From positions 1 through 64,000 of the forward strand of contig JBCCOV010000004.1 of assembly GCA_039039985.1 (NCBI GenBank): DNA of 64,000 nucleotides, written 5' to 3'. A model generated the notes under the pieces. That model was not told where the DNA came from. It searched no databases and saw nothing but the letters and a program-made list of their open reading frames with translations. The translations under genes and the position numbers were made by a program. The DNA comes from JBCBWG01 sp039039985 (GTDB lineage: Bacteria; Pseudomonadota; Alphaproteobacteria; Rhizobiales; Hyphomicrobiaceae). Shown here in pieces: positions 16,743-25,257 of this stretch. How positions within the stretch are numbered: the stretch's first letter is position 1; each line of letters starts with the position of its first letter.

Positions 16743-17681
16743 ATGAGCAGTATTCCGAGCTTATACTTGAAATGGCGTGTTTTTCGCGCGCTCGTCGGGG
16801 ACGCGCGTAGCGATGCGGAAATCGCAAGAACCGTGTTCCATGATGACGACGGGCCGGTGAAGTTTACCAAGTTGCTCTATGGTGATTATGGATGTCGCGC
16901 GGAAATCGCGACTGAATTCGTTGATGTCATCAATCGCTGCGTCGTCGCGCACCGCAACGCGCACGGGTTGCCGCCCGATCCGTCGAAAGCTCTCAACACC
17001 TCAGATCTTGCACGGTCCACGTGTGCGTTCGCTCAGCGGTTGATTGATGCGGCAGAGTCCGTCTCTGCCGGGCGTTGTGAAGACGCCCACGGGCATCTGG
17101 TCTCAGAACTCTTGCCTGCGATCCGCAACGATGAGACGCAATCCATGACGATTGAGCGGTTCTCGCTGGATCGCTCGTTTCCGGCTTTGTTGCCGGATGA
17201 TGGGCCCGTCGTATTCTTGCCTGATCGTCATAGCGGTCAGTTCAGCATTCAAGGTATACGCCAGTCGCCGGTGGCCACGTACGTCTTCGTGGTGCGCGAT
17301 ACGATGTCGGCGGGGCGCTTCTTTTGGGAGCAGCGATGGGCCGACAACGTGCTGTGGTTACCGTCACCTTTTGCGCCGGAGCAGAAGGGCGACACGCTGT
17401 TGTTGATGCCGGGCCCGCAACCGGTGTTGGCGATGCCCGGGCGCTTCGTTGCGACCGCTGTTGTCGTATTCGACGGTGCAGCTGTTGAGAGCCTCGATCC
17501 ATCCGGTCTGACGTCGGCACCACGGCGGTTGGACGAAGACGAAACGGCGCGGTTTGTTACGCGGGTTCGACGGTTGGCCAAGCGTATGCCGCAAAGCGTG
17601 TCCGTACTGCGTGGCGAGTACATTGTTGAGGGCTCTTCGGCCGACGCAGCTTGTCATGACCCAAACGCTTTAAGCCCCTGA
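16743..17681 (+). CDS. Unknown protein divergent from the TPR-CHAT peptidase
   Basis: A 312-residue soluble protein with no family I recognise. The N-terminal 130 residues look helical. The segment SDAEIARTVFHDDDGPVKF followed by YGDYGCRAEIATEFVDVI could be a divergent helix-turn-helix fold, but this is weak. The second half (about 150-300) looks beta-rich, with VVFLPDRHSGQFSIQG, ATYVFVVRDTMSAGRFFWEQ and FVATAVVVFDG. I chose ATG 16743, with GAGGGG about 10 bases upstream; an in-frame start at 16713 would add 10 residues. No signal peptide or membrane helix is seen. Shared control with the CHAT gene makes it a candidate substrate, regulator or effector of that peptidase. Confidence 0.72.
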   Translation: MSSIPSLYLKWRVFRALVGDARSDAEIARTVFHDDDGPVKFTKLLYGDYGCRAEIATEFVDVINRCVVAHRNAHGLPPDPSKALNTSDLARSTCAFAQRLIDAAESVSAGRCEDAHGHLVSELLPAIRNDETQSMTIERFSLDRSFPALLPDDGPVVFLPDRHSGQFSIQGIRQSPVATYVFVVRDTMSAGRFFWEQRWADNVLWLPSPFAPEQKGDTLLLMPGPQPVLAMPGRFVATAVVVFDGAAVESLDPSGLTSAPRRLDEDETARFVTRVRRLAKRMPQSVSVLRGEYIVEGSSADAACHDPNALSP

Positions 17682-17718
17682 GCGGGGCGGCAACCCGTGT
17701 CGTGTTCGGTGGCTGGTT

Positions 17719-17745
17719 GGGAAGGCGGCCAATGGCCACCTTCCC
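17719..17745. terminator. Bidirectional hairpin terminator between convergent genes
   Basis: GGGAAGG-C-GGCC-AAT-GGCC-A-CCTTCCC folds into an 11-bp stem with one internal mismatch and a 3-base loop. It sits between the convergent genes ending at 17681 and 17754. No long T-run is present on either strand. Confidence 0.6.
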
Positions 17746-17753
17746 GTCTCGTG

Positions 17754-18215
17754 TCACGCTTCGACCAATCTGATGAAACGACGGTTGTTCCAGTCTGCGC
17801 GAAAACGGTAGTTCTTTGCACCTTGGCATGTCCGGTGAGAAACACCGTTTCTCTCCACCATGAACTTCCTCAAGTAGCGACGACCGCTCCGGACATCGGC
17901 ATCGTATCTGACCCATGTTACCGGCGAGCGAAGCTCGTCTTTGAAGTCATACGCGTGCCAGAACATTTGTCGATCTCCGGGATAGACGACGTGGGACTTC
18001 CACGTGCCGTTCCGTCCGATTCTGACGGAGAAACGGATTTTCGCGTTGGTCGTGTTCTCAAGGCAGAACACGCCGTAGTTGGCACCTGCTTGGGCGGTTC
18101 CGGACAGAATGCTAGCGGAGATCGCTGCGATGGTGATGAGTCCCAACACCTTGGAGCCGGCAAGCTGCACCTGGGCCCGCATCGCATTGAACGCTGACGT
18201 ACGGAAGTTTGTCAT
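17754..18215 (-). CDS. Small secreted basic protein, function unknown
   Basis: A 153-residue protein with a long signal peptide whose hydrophobic core is VLGLITIAAISASILSGTAQ, with cleavage likely after AQA near residue 48. The mature part of about 105 residues is rich in Arg, aromatic residues and beta-strand patterns (VRIGRNGTWKSHVVYPGDRQ, KNYRFRADWNNRRFIRLVEA). It has two cysteines (GVFCLEN and HRTCQGA) that could form a disulfide in the periplasm. A strong AGGAGG lies about 8 bases before the ATG. No known family is recognised. It appears monocistronic, bounded by hairpins on both sides. Confidence 0.72.
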   Translation of the reverse strand: MTNFRTSAFNAMRAQVQLAGSKVLGLITIAAISASILSGTAQAGANYGVFCLENTTNAKIRFSVRIGRNGTWKSHVVYPGDRQMFWHAYDFKDELRSPVTWVRYDADVRSGRRYLRKFMVERNGVSHRTCQGAKNYRFRADWNNRRFIRLVEA

Positions 18216-18321
18216 GGCATTGATCCTCCTGTTTCGGATGTTCCGGATGTACTGGTCCGGTCCGAGACGGAGAATTGCGAGACATTGCCAATCGTTGCAG
18301 AGCGGCGCCCGGCATTGCCCG

Positions 18322-18355
18322 CCACCAGTCGCGCTTACACGAGCGCGACTGGTGG
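18322..18355 (-). terminator. Strong hairpin downstream of maeB
   Basis: CCACCAGTCGCGCT and its exact complement AGCGCGACTGGTGG form a 14-bp stem with a 6-base loop, 24 bases past the maeB stop codon. The stem is very stable but no T-run follows on the minus strand, so termination may be incomplete or the structure may protect the transcript end. Confidence 0.6.
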
Positions 18356-18378
18356 GTTGAGCGTTCAGCGTGCCGGCA

Positions 18379-20691
18379 TTACTCGGCCGCGTCGCGTTGT
18401 GGAGCGTGAAGGACGGGCTCAGTCTCGTCCATGGAATCAACCACCGCCAGCGCACCCAGGTTGACCAAGCCGCGGGCTGTAATCGACGGTGACGCGATAT
18501 GGACCGGGCGTGCCGCGCCCATCAGGATTGGACTGATGGTTGTGGCATTCGTTGCGACCTTAAGGAGATTGAACGCAACGTTTGCCGTATCGAGTGAGGG
18601 CATCACCAGAAGATTGGCCATGCCTTCGTAACGGGACTGGGCTTGAACTTCTTCTCGAATGAACGGTGAGAGCGCCGCGTCCGCGTGCATTTCACCTTCG
18701 ACCGCGAGACCTGCCTCTTTCTCGACAAGCCGCTTAAGAACCTCGCGCATTTTTGCGGCTGACGGCGCGTCTGAACTGCCGAAGTTTGAGTGACAGATCA
18801 ACCCGACCTTCGGTGTCAGGCCGAAGCTGCGGACGCGTTCCGCAGCCAACGTTGTTGCCTCGACCAGCTGAGCTGCAGTGGGGTCGTAGTTGACGTAGGT
18901 ATCCGTCACAAACAGCGTTCCGGTCGGCAAGATGACCGCGCTCAGGGAGAAGTAGTCCTGCACGCCCGGTGCCAGGCCGATAATCCGGCTGACTTCGGCG
19001 AGATGCTCCCGCGCCACTCCGGATGTGCCACAGATCATCGCATCGACATGGTGCTGCTGAAGCAACATGGCGGCAATCACCGTGTTGTTCGAACTCAGCA
19101 TGCTGCGCGCTTGCGACGGTGACACGCCCTTGCGACCGGCGAGACTGTGGAACTCTTCCGCCAGCTGCTCGTATTCGTCATAGTGTGCCGGATCGATGAT
19201 GTCGATGTCACGGTCCGGACGAAGACGAAGGCCGAGATGCTTGATCCGTTGCAACGTGAGTTCCGGATTGCCGACAAGAACAGGTCTGGCAATGTCTTGG
19301 TCGACGAGCTGTTGTGCCGCCTGCAGCACGTTGATCCGCGCGCCTTCCGCAAAGACCAGCCGCTTTTGGCTGTGACGGGCCTTGTCCAGGATCGGCTTCA
19401 TGAGCATGCCCGACTTGTAGACGTAGGACGCCAGGTGCTCGCGGTATGCGTTGAAGTCCTTGATCGGGCGTGTGGCAACGCCGCTGTCCATTGCCGCCTT
19501 CGCAACGGCAGTTGGAATATCGACCATCAGACGTGGGTCAAACGGCTTGGGAATAATGTACTCCGGGCCGAAGACGAACGTGTCTGCGCCATAGGCCGAC
19601 AAAACCACGTCAGAGGCTTCTGCACGTGCAATTTGGGCGATGGCATGCGTGCACGCGTATTTCATTTCCTCGTTGATTGTTGTCGCGCCGACATCCAGGG
19701 CGCCGCGAAAAATGAACGGGAAACACAAGACGTTATTGACCTGGTTTGGATAATCCGAACGGCCCGTCGCAACGATGGCGTCCGGGCGGACCGCCGCGAC
19801 GTCTTCCGGCATAATTTCGGGATTGGGATTTGCCAGGGCAAATATGATCGGTTTGTCGGCCATGTTCTTGATCATGTCCTGAGACACGACACCGGCACTC
19901 GACAAGCCGAGGAAAATGTCGGCGCCCTTGAGTACGTCGCCAAGCGCTTTATCGGCGTTGCCATTGGCGTAGCGGGCTTTATAGGGGTCGAGGTTCCCCG
20001 GCCGCCCGTCGTAAATCAGGCCTTTGCTATCGCAGACGAATATGTTTTCGCGCTTTGCGCCGAGGCCGACCAACAGATCCAGGCAAGCCAGCGCTGATGC
20101 GCCGGCGCCCGAGCAGGCGACACGGACCTTGCTGATATCCTTGCCGACAATTTCCAGCCCGTTGAGGATGCCGGCTGACGTGACGATCGCCGTTCCATGC
20201 TGATCATCGTGAAACACCGGGATCTTCATGCGTTCGCGCAAGCGTTTCTCGATCTCAAAACAGGCGGGTGCCCCAATATCTTCAAGGTTAATACCGCCAA
20301 ACGTTGGTTCGAGCGCCGCGACGACTTCGACGAACTTGTCGACATCCGTCACGTCAACCTCGATGTCGAAGACGTCGATGCCGGAGAACTTTTTAAAGAG
20401 AACGGCCTTGCCTTCCATGACCGGCTTGGAGGCGAGAGCGCCGATGTTACCCAATCCCAGGACAGCCGTTCCGTTTGAGATAACTGCGACGAGGTTGGCC
20501 CGGGCGGTATATCGTGCCGCTTCCGGCGGGTTTTCCGCGATTTCGAGACATGGCTCCGCAACGCCAGGTGAGTAGGCCAGCGCCAGATCATGCTGCGTCG
20601 TCATAGGCGTTGTCGGTGTGATCTCCAGCTTTCCGGGTTTGGGAAGCTCGTGATAGGCAAGCGCCTGAAAGCGCAAAGACGACGTGTCCAT
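18379..20691 (-). CDS. maeB: NADP-dependent malic enzyme with C-terminal phosphotransacetylase-like domain (MaeB)
   Basis: A 770-residue cytoplasmic enzyme converting malate to pyruvate, CO2 and NADPH. Residues about 1-430 are the malic-enzyme part: LALAYSPGVAEPCLEI, the metal site FHDDQHGTAIV, the nucleotide fold VACSGAGASALACLDLLVGL and ALANPNPEIMPEDV. Residues about 440-760 are the phosphotransacetylase-like domain (MICGTSGVAREHL, ANLLVMPSLDTANVAFNLLK), which in MaeB proteins binds acetyl-CoA as an inhibitor rather than being a main catalyst. Length is close to the usual 750-770. AGAGGA lies upstream of the ATG. It probably supplies pyruvate and NADPH when dicarboxylates taken up by the nearby transporters are used as carbon source. 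Confidence 0.96.
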   Translation of the reverse strand: MDTSSLRFQALAYHELPKPGKLEITPTTPMTTQHDLALAYSPGVAEPCLEIAENPPEAARYTARANLVAVISNGTAVLGLGNIGALASKPVMEGKAVLFKKFSGIDVFDIEVDVTDVDKFVEVVAALEPTFGGINLEDIGAPACFEIEKRLRERMKIPVFHDDQHGTAIVTSAGILNGLEIVGKDISKVRVACSGAGASALACLDLLVGLGAKRENIFVCDSKGLIYDGRPGNLDPYKARYANGNADKALGDVLKGADIFLGLSSAGVVSQDMIKNMADKPIIFALANPNPEIMPEDVAAVRPDAIVATGRSDYPNQVNNVLCFPFIFRGALDVGATTINEEMKYACTHAIAQIARAEASDVVLSAYGADTFVFGPEYIIPKPFDPRLMVDIPTAVAKAAMDSGVATRPIKDFNAYREHLASYVYKSGMLMKPILDKARHSQKRLVFAEGARINVLQAAQQLVDQDIARPVLVGNPELTLQRIKHLGLRLRPDRDIDIIDPAHYDEYEQLAEEFHSLAGRKGVSPSQARSMLSSNNTVIAAMLLQQHHVDAMICGTSGVAREHLAEVSRIIGLAPGVQDYFSLSAVILPTGTLFVTDTYVNYDPTAAQLVEATTLAAERVRSFGLTPKVGLICHSNFGSSDAPSAAKMREVLKRLVEKEAGLAVEGEMHADAALSPFIREEVQAQSRYEGMANLLVMPSLDTANVAFNLLKVATNATTISPILMGAARPVHIASPSITARGLVNLGALAVVDSMDETEPVLHAPQRDAAE

Positions 20692-20836
20692 TAGGCGTTC
20701 CTCTGCTCCTTTTATCTTTGCAGGCGCAGGCTAGGCGAAGCCGGCCTCCAGAAGAAGAGCGATAACGCTTCATCTGCAAAAATTCACCCAAGTTCCACGG
20801 GTCTAGGCTCTTTCAATATCGTGTCGGCTTAAGGCT

Positions 20837-20863
20837 GGCTCATGTCGCACCGCAACATGAGCC
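20837..20863 (-). terminator. Hairpin downstream of the M20 peptidase gene
   Basis: GGCTCATGT and ACATGAGCC form a perfect 9-bp stem with a 9-base loop, about 50 bases beyond the M20 stop codon and before maeB. No T-run follows; it probably separates the two minus-strand genes. Confidence 0.5.
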
Positions 20864-20914
20864 GGATTGCGGAACGTTAACGTCAGGGTTTCAGATGGGT
20901 GAAATCGCTGGAAC

Positions 20915-22321
20915 TCAGCGACCGAACCCGTGCTGTTCATCACCAAACTCCCAATAGATCTGCGTGAGCAATGCCAATCCCTCACGCATTAAGGGTTCCA
21001 GAATATGCTCGTTGGGGGCATGTTGCGAACAGGCGGTATAGCTCAACGGCATCCAAATGTAGGGGACATCCAACTGCTCGCCGATTAACGCCGTCACATT
21101 GGATCCGCCCGAGTTCGGCATGACGGCGCATTGGCCATCGGTGATATGGTTGAGTGTTTGGCTGATCCACTTGACGATCGGGTGATCCGGATCGGCGCGG
21201 GAGGCGCCGAATTTCACGCCGTTCGTTCCGGTTTGTGGCACGATTTCGATGTTCTGGAAGCCATGGTGATCCAAGTGCTGGCGCAAGCTCGGCAGGATTT
21301 GATCCGGGTCGGTGCCCACGACAAATCGTAACTGGCAGCGCGCAACGGCCTTCGGCGGAATGGCGTTGACGGGGTTGTCCGGATTGCCGGTGACCATTGC
21401 CAGCACTTCAAAGCTGTTCCATCCGCAGATCTTTTGGGCCGGTGTCAGGCCGGGTTCGCCCCAGTCATCGTCGATACGCGGTGCGTTAGCCTCTCGGCCG
21501 CGCTCAACGTCCCGGAGGGCGTCTCGCACCCAGTCAGGCAATGGCGGGCGCCAGGCATCAACCAGGATCTGCCCTTTCGGTGTGGTGATCGTCGCCAGTG
21601 CATGGGCGAGCACAAGACCGGGATTGGCGAGCACGCCACCCCAGTTGCCGGAATGGTGCGCGCCGTCGCGCAAGTCGCAAACGAGATCAAAGTGACAACC
21701 GCCGCGGTTTCCCAACGTCAGGTTCGGCTTGGTAACATGCGAACGCGGCCCATCGGACGAGAAGAAGGCATCGCAGGAGAAGCTGTCCCGGTTTTGCGCC
21801 AGTATCTCGCGAAAGCCCTTGGAGCCGTTCTCTTCGCCCATCTCAATGCAGAATTTCGAATTGAACCCCAGTGAGCCGCGCGTTGCGAGAACGGACCGCA
21901 GGGCCGCGAGCTGCGTAAGGTGCTGGCCCTTGTTGTCCGCAGTTCCCCGACCGTAGACGCGGTCACCCTCGAACGTGAGCGCCCACGGGTCCATGCCGTT
22001 ATCCCACTGCCCGTCCATGCCGAGGACGACGTCGCCATGGCCGTAACAGAGTAGTGTGGGCCGGTCCGGGTCTTCGATGCGCGACGCGAGAAGGACAGGC
22101 CCGGCGTCGGCAAAGGGGTTTTCAAACACTTGGCAAGTGAAGCCCATTTGCTCGAACATGGGTTGCATCGGATCGGCAAGGTAGGCGGCCAGATGCGTGA
22201 GGCCGGCTGCGTGCTGGCTCTCGGTTGGAACGCGGACCAGTTTGCCCAAGTCAGCGAAGTAACCGCCGTCTCGATCGTCATAGTATGCCATGGCGTGAGA
22301 TAGGGCATCTTGTTTGCTCAT
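20915..22321 (-). CDS. M20-family metallopeptidase (dipeptidase/deacylase)
   Basis: A 468-residue zinc peptidase of the M20 (ArgE/DapE/carnosinase) family. Metal and catalytic segments are TLLCYGHGDVVLG (His ligand and catalytic Asp), GRGTADNKGQHL (bridging Asp), MGEENGSKGF (the general-base and ligand glutamates) and, late in the protein, MPNSGGSNVT. The middle part (about 200-320) is the dimerisation or lid domain. I chose ATG 22321 because GGAG lies about 9 bases upstream. It hydrolyses amide bonds of dipeptides or N-acyl amino acids; which one is not clear. It is divergent from the CoA-ligase operon that ends with another peptidase (M24). Confidence 0.88.
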   Translation of the reverse strand: MSKQDALSHAMAYYDDRDGGYFADLGKLVRVPTESQHAAGLTHLAAYLADPMQPMFEQMGFTCQVFENPFADAGPVLLASRIEDPDRPTLLCYGHGDVVLGMDGQWDNGMDPWALTFEGDRVYGRGTADNKGQHLTQLAALRSVLATRGSLGFNSKFCIEMGEENGSKGFREILAQNRDSFSCDAFFSSDGPRSHVTKPNLTLGNRGGCHFDLVCDLRDGAHHSGNWGGVLANPGLVLAHALATITTPKGQILVDAWRPPLPDWVRDALRDVERGREANAPRIDDDWGEPGLTPAQKICGWNSFEVLAMVTGNPDNPVNAIPPKAVARCQLRFVVGTDPDQILPSLRQHLDHHGFQNIEIVPQTGTNGVKFGASRADPDHPIVKWISQTLNHITDGQCAVMPNSGGSNVTALIGEQLDVPYIWMPLSYTACSQHAPNEHILEPLMREGLALLTQIYWEFGDEQHGFGR

Positions 22322-22628
22322 GAAGATGGTCTCCGTGTTTTTGAGGTCGGCGTCTCTGCAGTGTTCTGAACGGCTTGATTTGCGCGGTCTACACGGCCCG
22401 GCACCGTTCGGGTATCTCTCTCGCCATCGCTTGCACTTGCTTGCCAATCATGGATGGTTACGGGGCGTCGGAACAATTATAATCAACCCGTTCACGCAGA
22501 GGGACGCTCGAAACTCAAAGGGCATGGAACGTCGATCCGGGGATACGACAGGCGAGTGCTGTTGCAACGTGAACGGCGAAGCCTTGCGGCCTGATGGGTC
22601 ACGCCGGATCGTGAGGGAGGATAGCCGG
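22322..22628. other. 307-bp divergent gap between M20 and CoA-ligase genes
   Basis: There is no credible gene. A perfect TATAAT at 22478-22483 could be a -10 box for the plus-strand operon, but the region 17 bases upstream (around TGGTTA) is a poor -35. The read-through frame upstream of the ligase start looks non-coding. Confidence 0.4.
22478..22483 (+). promoter_or_regulatory. Possible -10 box upstream of the CoA-ligase operon
   Basis: An exact TATAAT in otherwise GC-rich sequence, about 145 bases before the ligase ATG. No convincing -35 partner is seen, so it might need an activator or be chance. Confidence 0.3.
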
Positions 22629-24155
22629 ATGACAGCAACGCTCGCAGGGCTTTTTTCGGCCCATGCTTTGGATTCGCCGGCAATTGGTGCGCCCGGGCGC
22701 GATTGGCTGAGCTACGGCGGATTGAAGGACCAAGCTGTTGCGGTGCGGCAGACGCTTCATGGTCTGGGTATTGGGCGTGGCGATCGGGTCGCCATTGTGC
22801 TGCCGAATGGGCCGGAGATGGCGTCGGCTTTCGTGACCGTTGCGCAGACTGCTGCAACGGCGCCGCTGAACCCCGTCTATCTCGAAGACGATTACGCGTT
22901 CTATCTGGACGATCTCAAGGCCAAGGCCTTGATCGTCGCCGTGGACTACGATGGCCCCGCACTCGGTCCGGCGAAACGGTCGGGATTGAACATCTTACGG
23001 CTTGAGGTGCGGGATGGCGCTGTCGCAGGGCAGTTTACGCTCACAAGCGAGAGCGCGACCGCGCAGGCATCGACGTTAGACGTGCCGGACGCGAATGATG
23101 TTGCGTTGATCCTGCACACGTCGGGCACGACATCGCGGCCAAAGATCGTGCCGTTGAGCCAGTCGAATGTTGCGGCGTCGGCGCAGCATATTGCCGGGTT
23201 TTTGCAGCTTTCTGCCACTGACCGGTGTCTGAACGTGATGCCGCTCTTCCATATCCACGGACTCGTTGCTGCCATCAGCGCGACGCTCGCCAGCGGCGGG
23301 TCGATCTGGTGTGCGCCGGGCTTTGATGCGTTGCGCTTTTTCGGCTGGCTGCGGGATGCTGATCCAACCTGGTACACGGCCGTGCCAACGATGCATCAGG
23401 CGATCCTGTCACGCGCCGAGCGGAACGCAGGCATTATAAAAAAGGCGCGGTTGCGTTTGGTGCGATCGTCGTCCGCGTCGCTGCCGCCACAGGTCATGGT
23501 GGCGTTGGCTGAGACATTCGGAGCCCCGATTATTGAGAGTTACGGAATGACGGAGGCGGCGCACCAAATGACGTCCAACCCGTTGCCGCCTGGACAGCAA
23601 AAGCCGGGTAGCGTCGGCATTGCGGCCGGACCGCAGGTGCGCCTGGCGCACGAGTGCGAGGCGCAGCTGATCGACGGCACGGGCGAAGTTGTGATTTCGG
23701 GGCCGAACGTGACGGCCGGATACGAGGCGAATCCCGACGCAAATGCAAAGAGCTTTTTCAAGGCCGAAGGTCAGCGCTGGTTCCGCACGGGCGACCAAGG
23801 CACGTTCGACAGTGACGGGTTTCTCCATCTGACGGGACGGCTCAAGGAGATCATCAACCGCGGTGGTGAAAAGGTGTCTCCGCTTGAGGTGGATGCTGTG
23901 CTGATGGATCATCCGGCGGTGGTGCAATGCGTCACGTTTGCGATGCCGCATGCGAAACTGGGCGAAGATATTGCTGCGGCCATTGTCTTACGCCCGGACA
24001 GTGTCGCAACCGAGAAAGACATCCGAGATTTCGCGACAGAGCGGCTTGCCGGCTTCAAGGTGCCGCGGAAGGTCTTGTTCCTTGAGGAGATCCCGAAAGG
24101 TGCGACGGGTAAGCTGCAGCGCATCGGCCTTGCGGAGAAGCTCGGTCTCGCCTGA
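22629..24155 (+). CDS. AMP-forming acyl-CoA ligase, oxalyl-CoA synthetase (AAE3/Pcs60)-like
   Basis: A 508-residue adenylate-forming enzyme. ATP-binding and core motifs are ILHTSGTTSRPKIVPLSQSN, MPLFHIHGLVA, YGMTEAAHQM, RTGDQGTFDSDGFLHLTGR and the hinge INRGGEKVSPLEVD, plus the C-terminal catalytic lysine segment PKGATGKLQR. Several stretches (TWYTAVPTMHQAIL, RLVRSSSASLPP, MTSNPLPPGQQKPGSVG) follow plant AAE3 and yeast Pcs60, which activate oxalate to oxalyl-CoA. Start chosen at ATG 22629 with GGGAGG upstream; the longer frame has no support. It is followed 41 bp later by a ketopantoate-reductase-like gene. Oxalate or another small acid is the likely substrate, but this needs testing. Confidence 0.85.
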   Translation: MTATLAGLFSAHALDSPAIGAPGRDWLSYGGLKDQAVAVRQTLHGLGIGRGDRVAIVLPNGPEMASAFVTVAQTAATAPLNPVYLEDDYAFYLDDLKAKALIVAVDYDGPALGPAKRSGLNILRLEVRDGAVAGQFTLTSESATAQASTLDVPDANDVALILHTSGTTSRPKIVPLSQSNVAASAQHIAGFLQLSATDRCLNVMPLFHIHGLVAAISATLASGGSIWCAPGFDALRFFGWLRDADPTWYTAVPTMHQAILSRAERNAGIIKKARLRLVRSSSASLPPQVMVALAETFGAPIIESYGMTEAAHQMTSNPLPPGQQKPGSVGIAAGPQVRLAHECEAQLIDGTGEVVISGPNVTAGYEANPDANAKSFFKAEGQRWFRTGDQGTFDSDGFLHLTGRLKEIINRGGEKVSPLEVDAVLMDHPAVVQCVTFAMPHAKLGEDIAAAIVLRPDSVATEKDIRDFATERLAGFKVPRKVLFLEEIPKGATGKLQRIGLAEKLGLA

Positions 24156-24195
24156 CAACGGAGGCGGGGACAGGAACGCGTGGAGCGGATGAGCC

Positions 24196-25179
24196 ATGAA
24201 GATCTGTATATTCGGTGCCGGTGCGATCGGCGGCTATATGGGCGCAAAGCTGGCGCAAGCTGGTCTTGAGGTCAGCCTCGTCGCGCGGGGGCCACATCTT
24301 GCGGCCATGCAGGACAATGGCCTGACATTGATCGAAGAGGACGGGCGGGAGACAACGGTTGCCGTCAACGCGTCTGACAATCCGGAGACGCTCGGTCACC
24401 AGGACTATGTCATTGTTACGCTGAAGGCGCATTCCGTACCCGCGATTGTCGGTGCGATGCAACCGCTGATCGGGCCGGCGACGACAATCGTCAGTGGCGT
24501 CAATGGTGTCCCATGGTGGTACTTCCATAAGCTTGGCGGTCCGCTGGACGGGACGCGGCTTCTGTCGGTCGATCCCGGCGATGTGCAATGGAATGGCTTG
24601 GGTCCGGATCGGGTGCTGGGCTGCGTGGTTTATCCGGCCGCCGAAGTGGTGACGCCCGGAACTGTAAAGCATGTTGAGGGCAATCGCTTCTCGTTGGGCG
24701 AGCCGGATGGTTCGCGATCTGATCGCGCGAACCGCTTATCTGAGGCGCTCATCAAAGCCGGGTTGAAAGCGCCGGTTCGGCCGCGGTTGCGCGACGAGAT
24801 CTGGGTCAAGCTGTGGGGCAATCTTTCCTTCAATCCGATTTCTGCGTTGACCCATGCGACGCTGGACGTGATTTGTGCCGATCCTGGAACACGGTCGGTT
24901 GCGCGCGGCATGATGATCGAAGCGCAGGAGATTGGTGAGAGGCTTGGTGTCAAGTTTGCCGTCGATGTCGACCGGCGCATTGATGGTGCCGCAGCCGTCG
25001 GCGCCCATCGCACCTCGATGCTGCAGGACCTCGATCAGAACCGCCCGATGGAAATCGAGGCATTGGTTGGTTCGGTCCAGGAGTTGGGCAAGCTGACGGA
25101 GACGCCAACGCCGACTATCGACACCGTGCTGGCGCTGGTTCGGCTGCGAGCGAGCGTTGCAGGATTGAATACCCAATAG
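24196..25179 (+). CDS. panE: Ketopantoate reductase family protein (PanE/ApbA)
   Basis: A 327-residue NAD(P)-dependent reductase. The N-terminal Rossmann fold starts MKICIFGAGAIGGYMGAKLA, followed by VIVTLKAHSVPAIVGAM and the TIVSGVNGVPWWYFH stretch. The C-terminal helical domain includes RDEIWVKLWGNLSFNPISAL, with the Lys and Asn pair typical of the family, and HRTSMLQDLDQNRPMEIEAL. True PanE reduces 2-dehydropantoate to pantoate for CoA synthesis. Many family paralogues in catabolic operons reduce other 2-oxo acids. Its place between a CoA ligase and an M24 peptidase makes a paralogue role plausible, so the symbol is provisional. Confidence 0.85.
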   Translation: MKICIFGAGAIGGYMGAKLAQAGLEVSLVARGPHLAAMQDNGLTLIEEDGRETTVAVNASDNPETLGHQDYVIVTLKAHSVPAIVGAMQPLIGPATTIVSGVNGVPWWYFHKLGGPLDGTRLLSVDPGDVQWNGLGPDRVLGCVVYPAAEVVTPGTVKHVEGNRFSLGEPDGSRSDRANRLSEALIKAGLKAPVRPRLRDEIWVKLWGNLSFNPISALTHATLDVICADPGTRSVARGMMIEAQEIGERLGVKFAVDVDRRIDGAAAVGAHRTSMLQDLDQNRPMEIEALVGSVQELGKLTETPTPTIDTVLALVRLRASVAGLNTQ

Positions 25180-25257
25180 CCGCGCGCATCGTCGTGTTCG
25201 TGTTTTCGACGGAGTTGTATCGCATCGCGTTGGGACAGTGGAGGAGGAAACAACACC

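Noticed and set aside
19147..20097. Long plus-strand open frame inside maeB (about 316 codons)
   Set aside because: It is antisense to a clear, full-length malic enzyme and its translation shows no family resemblance.
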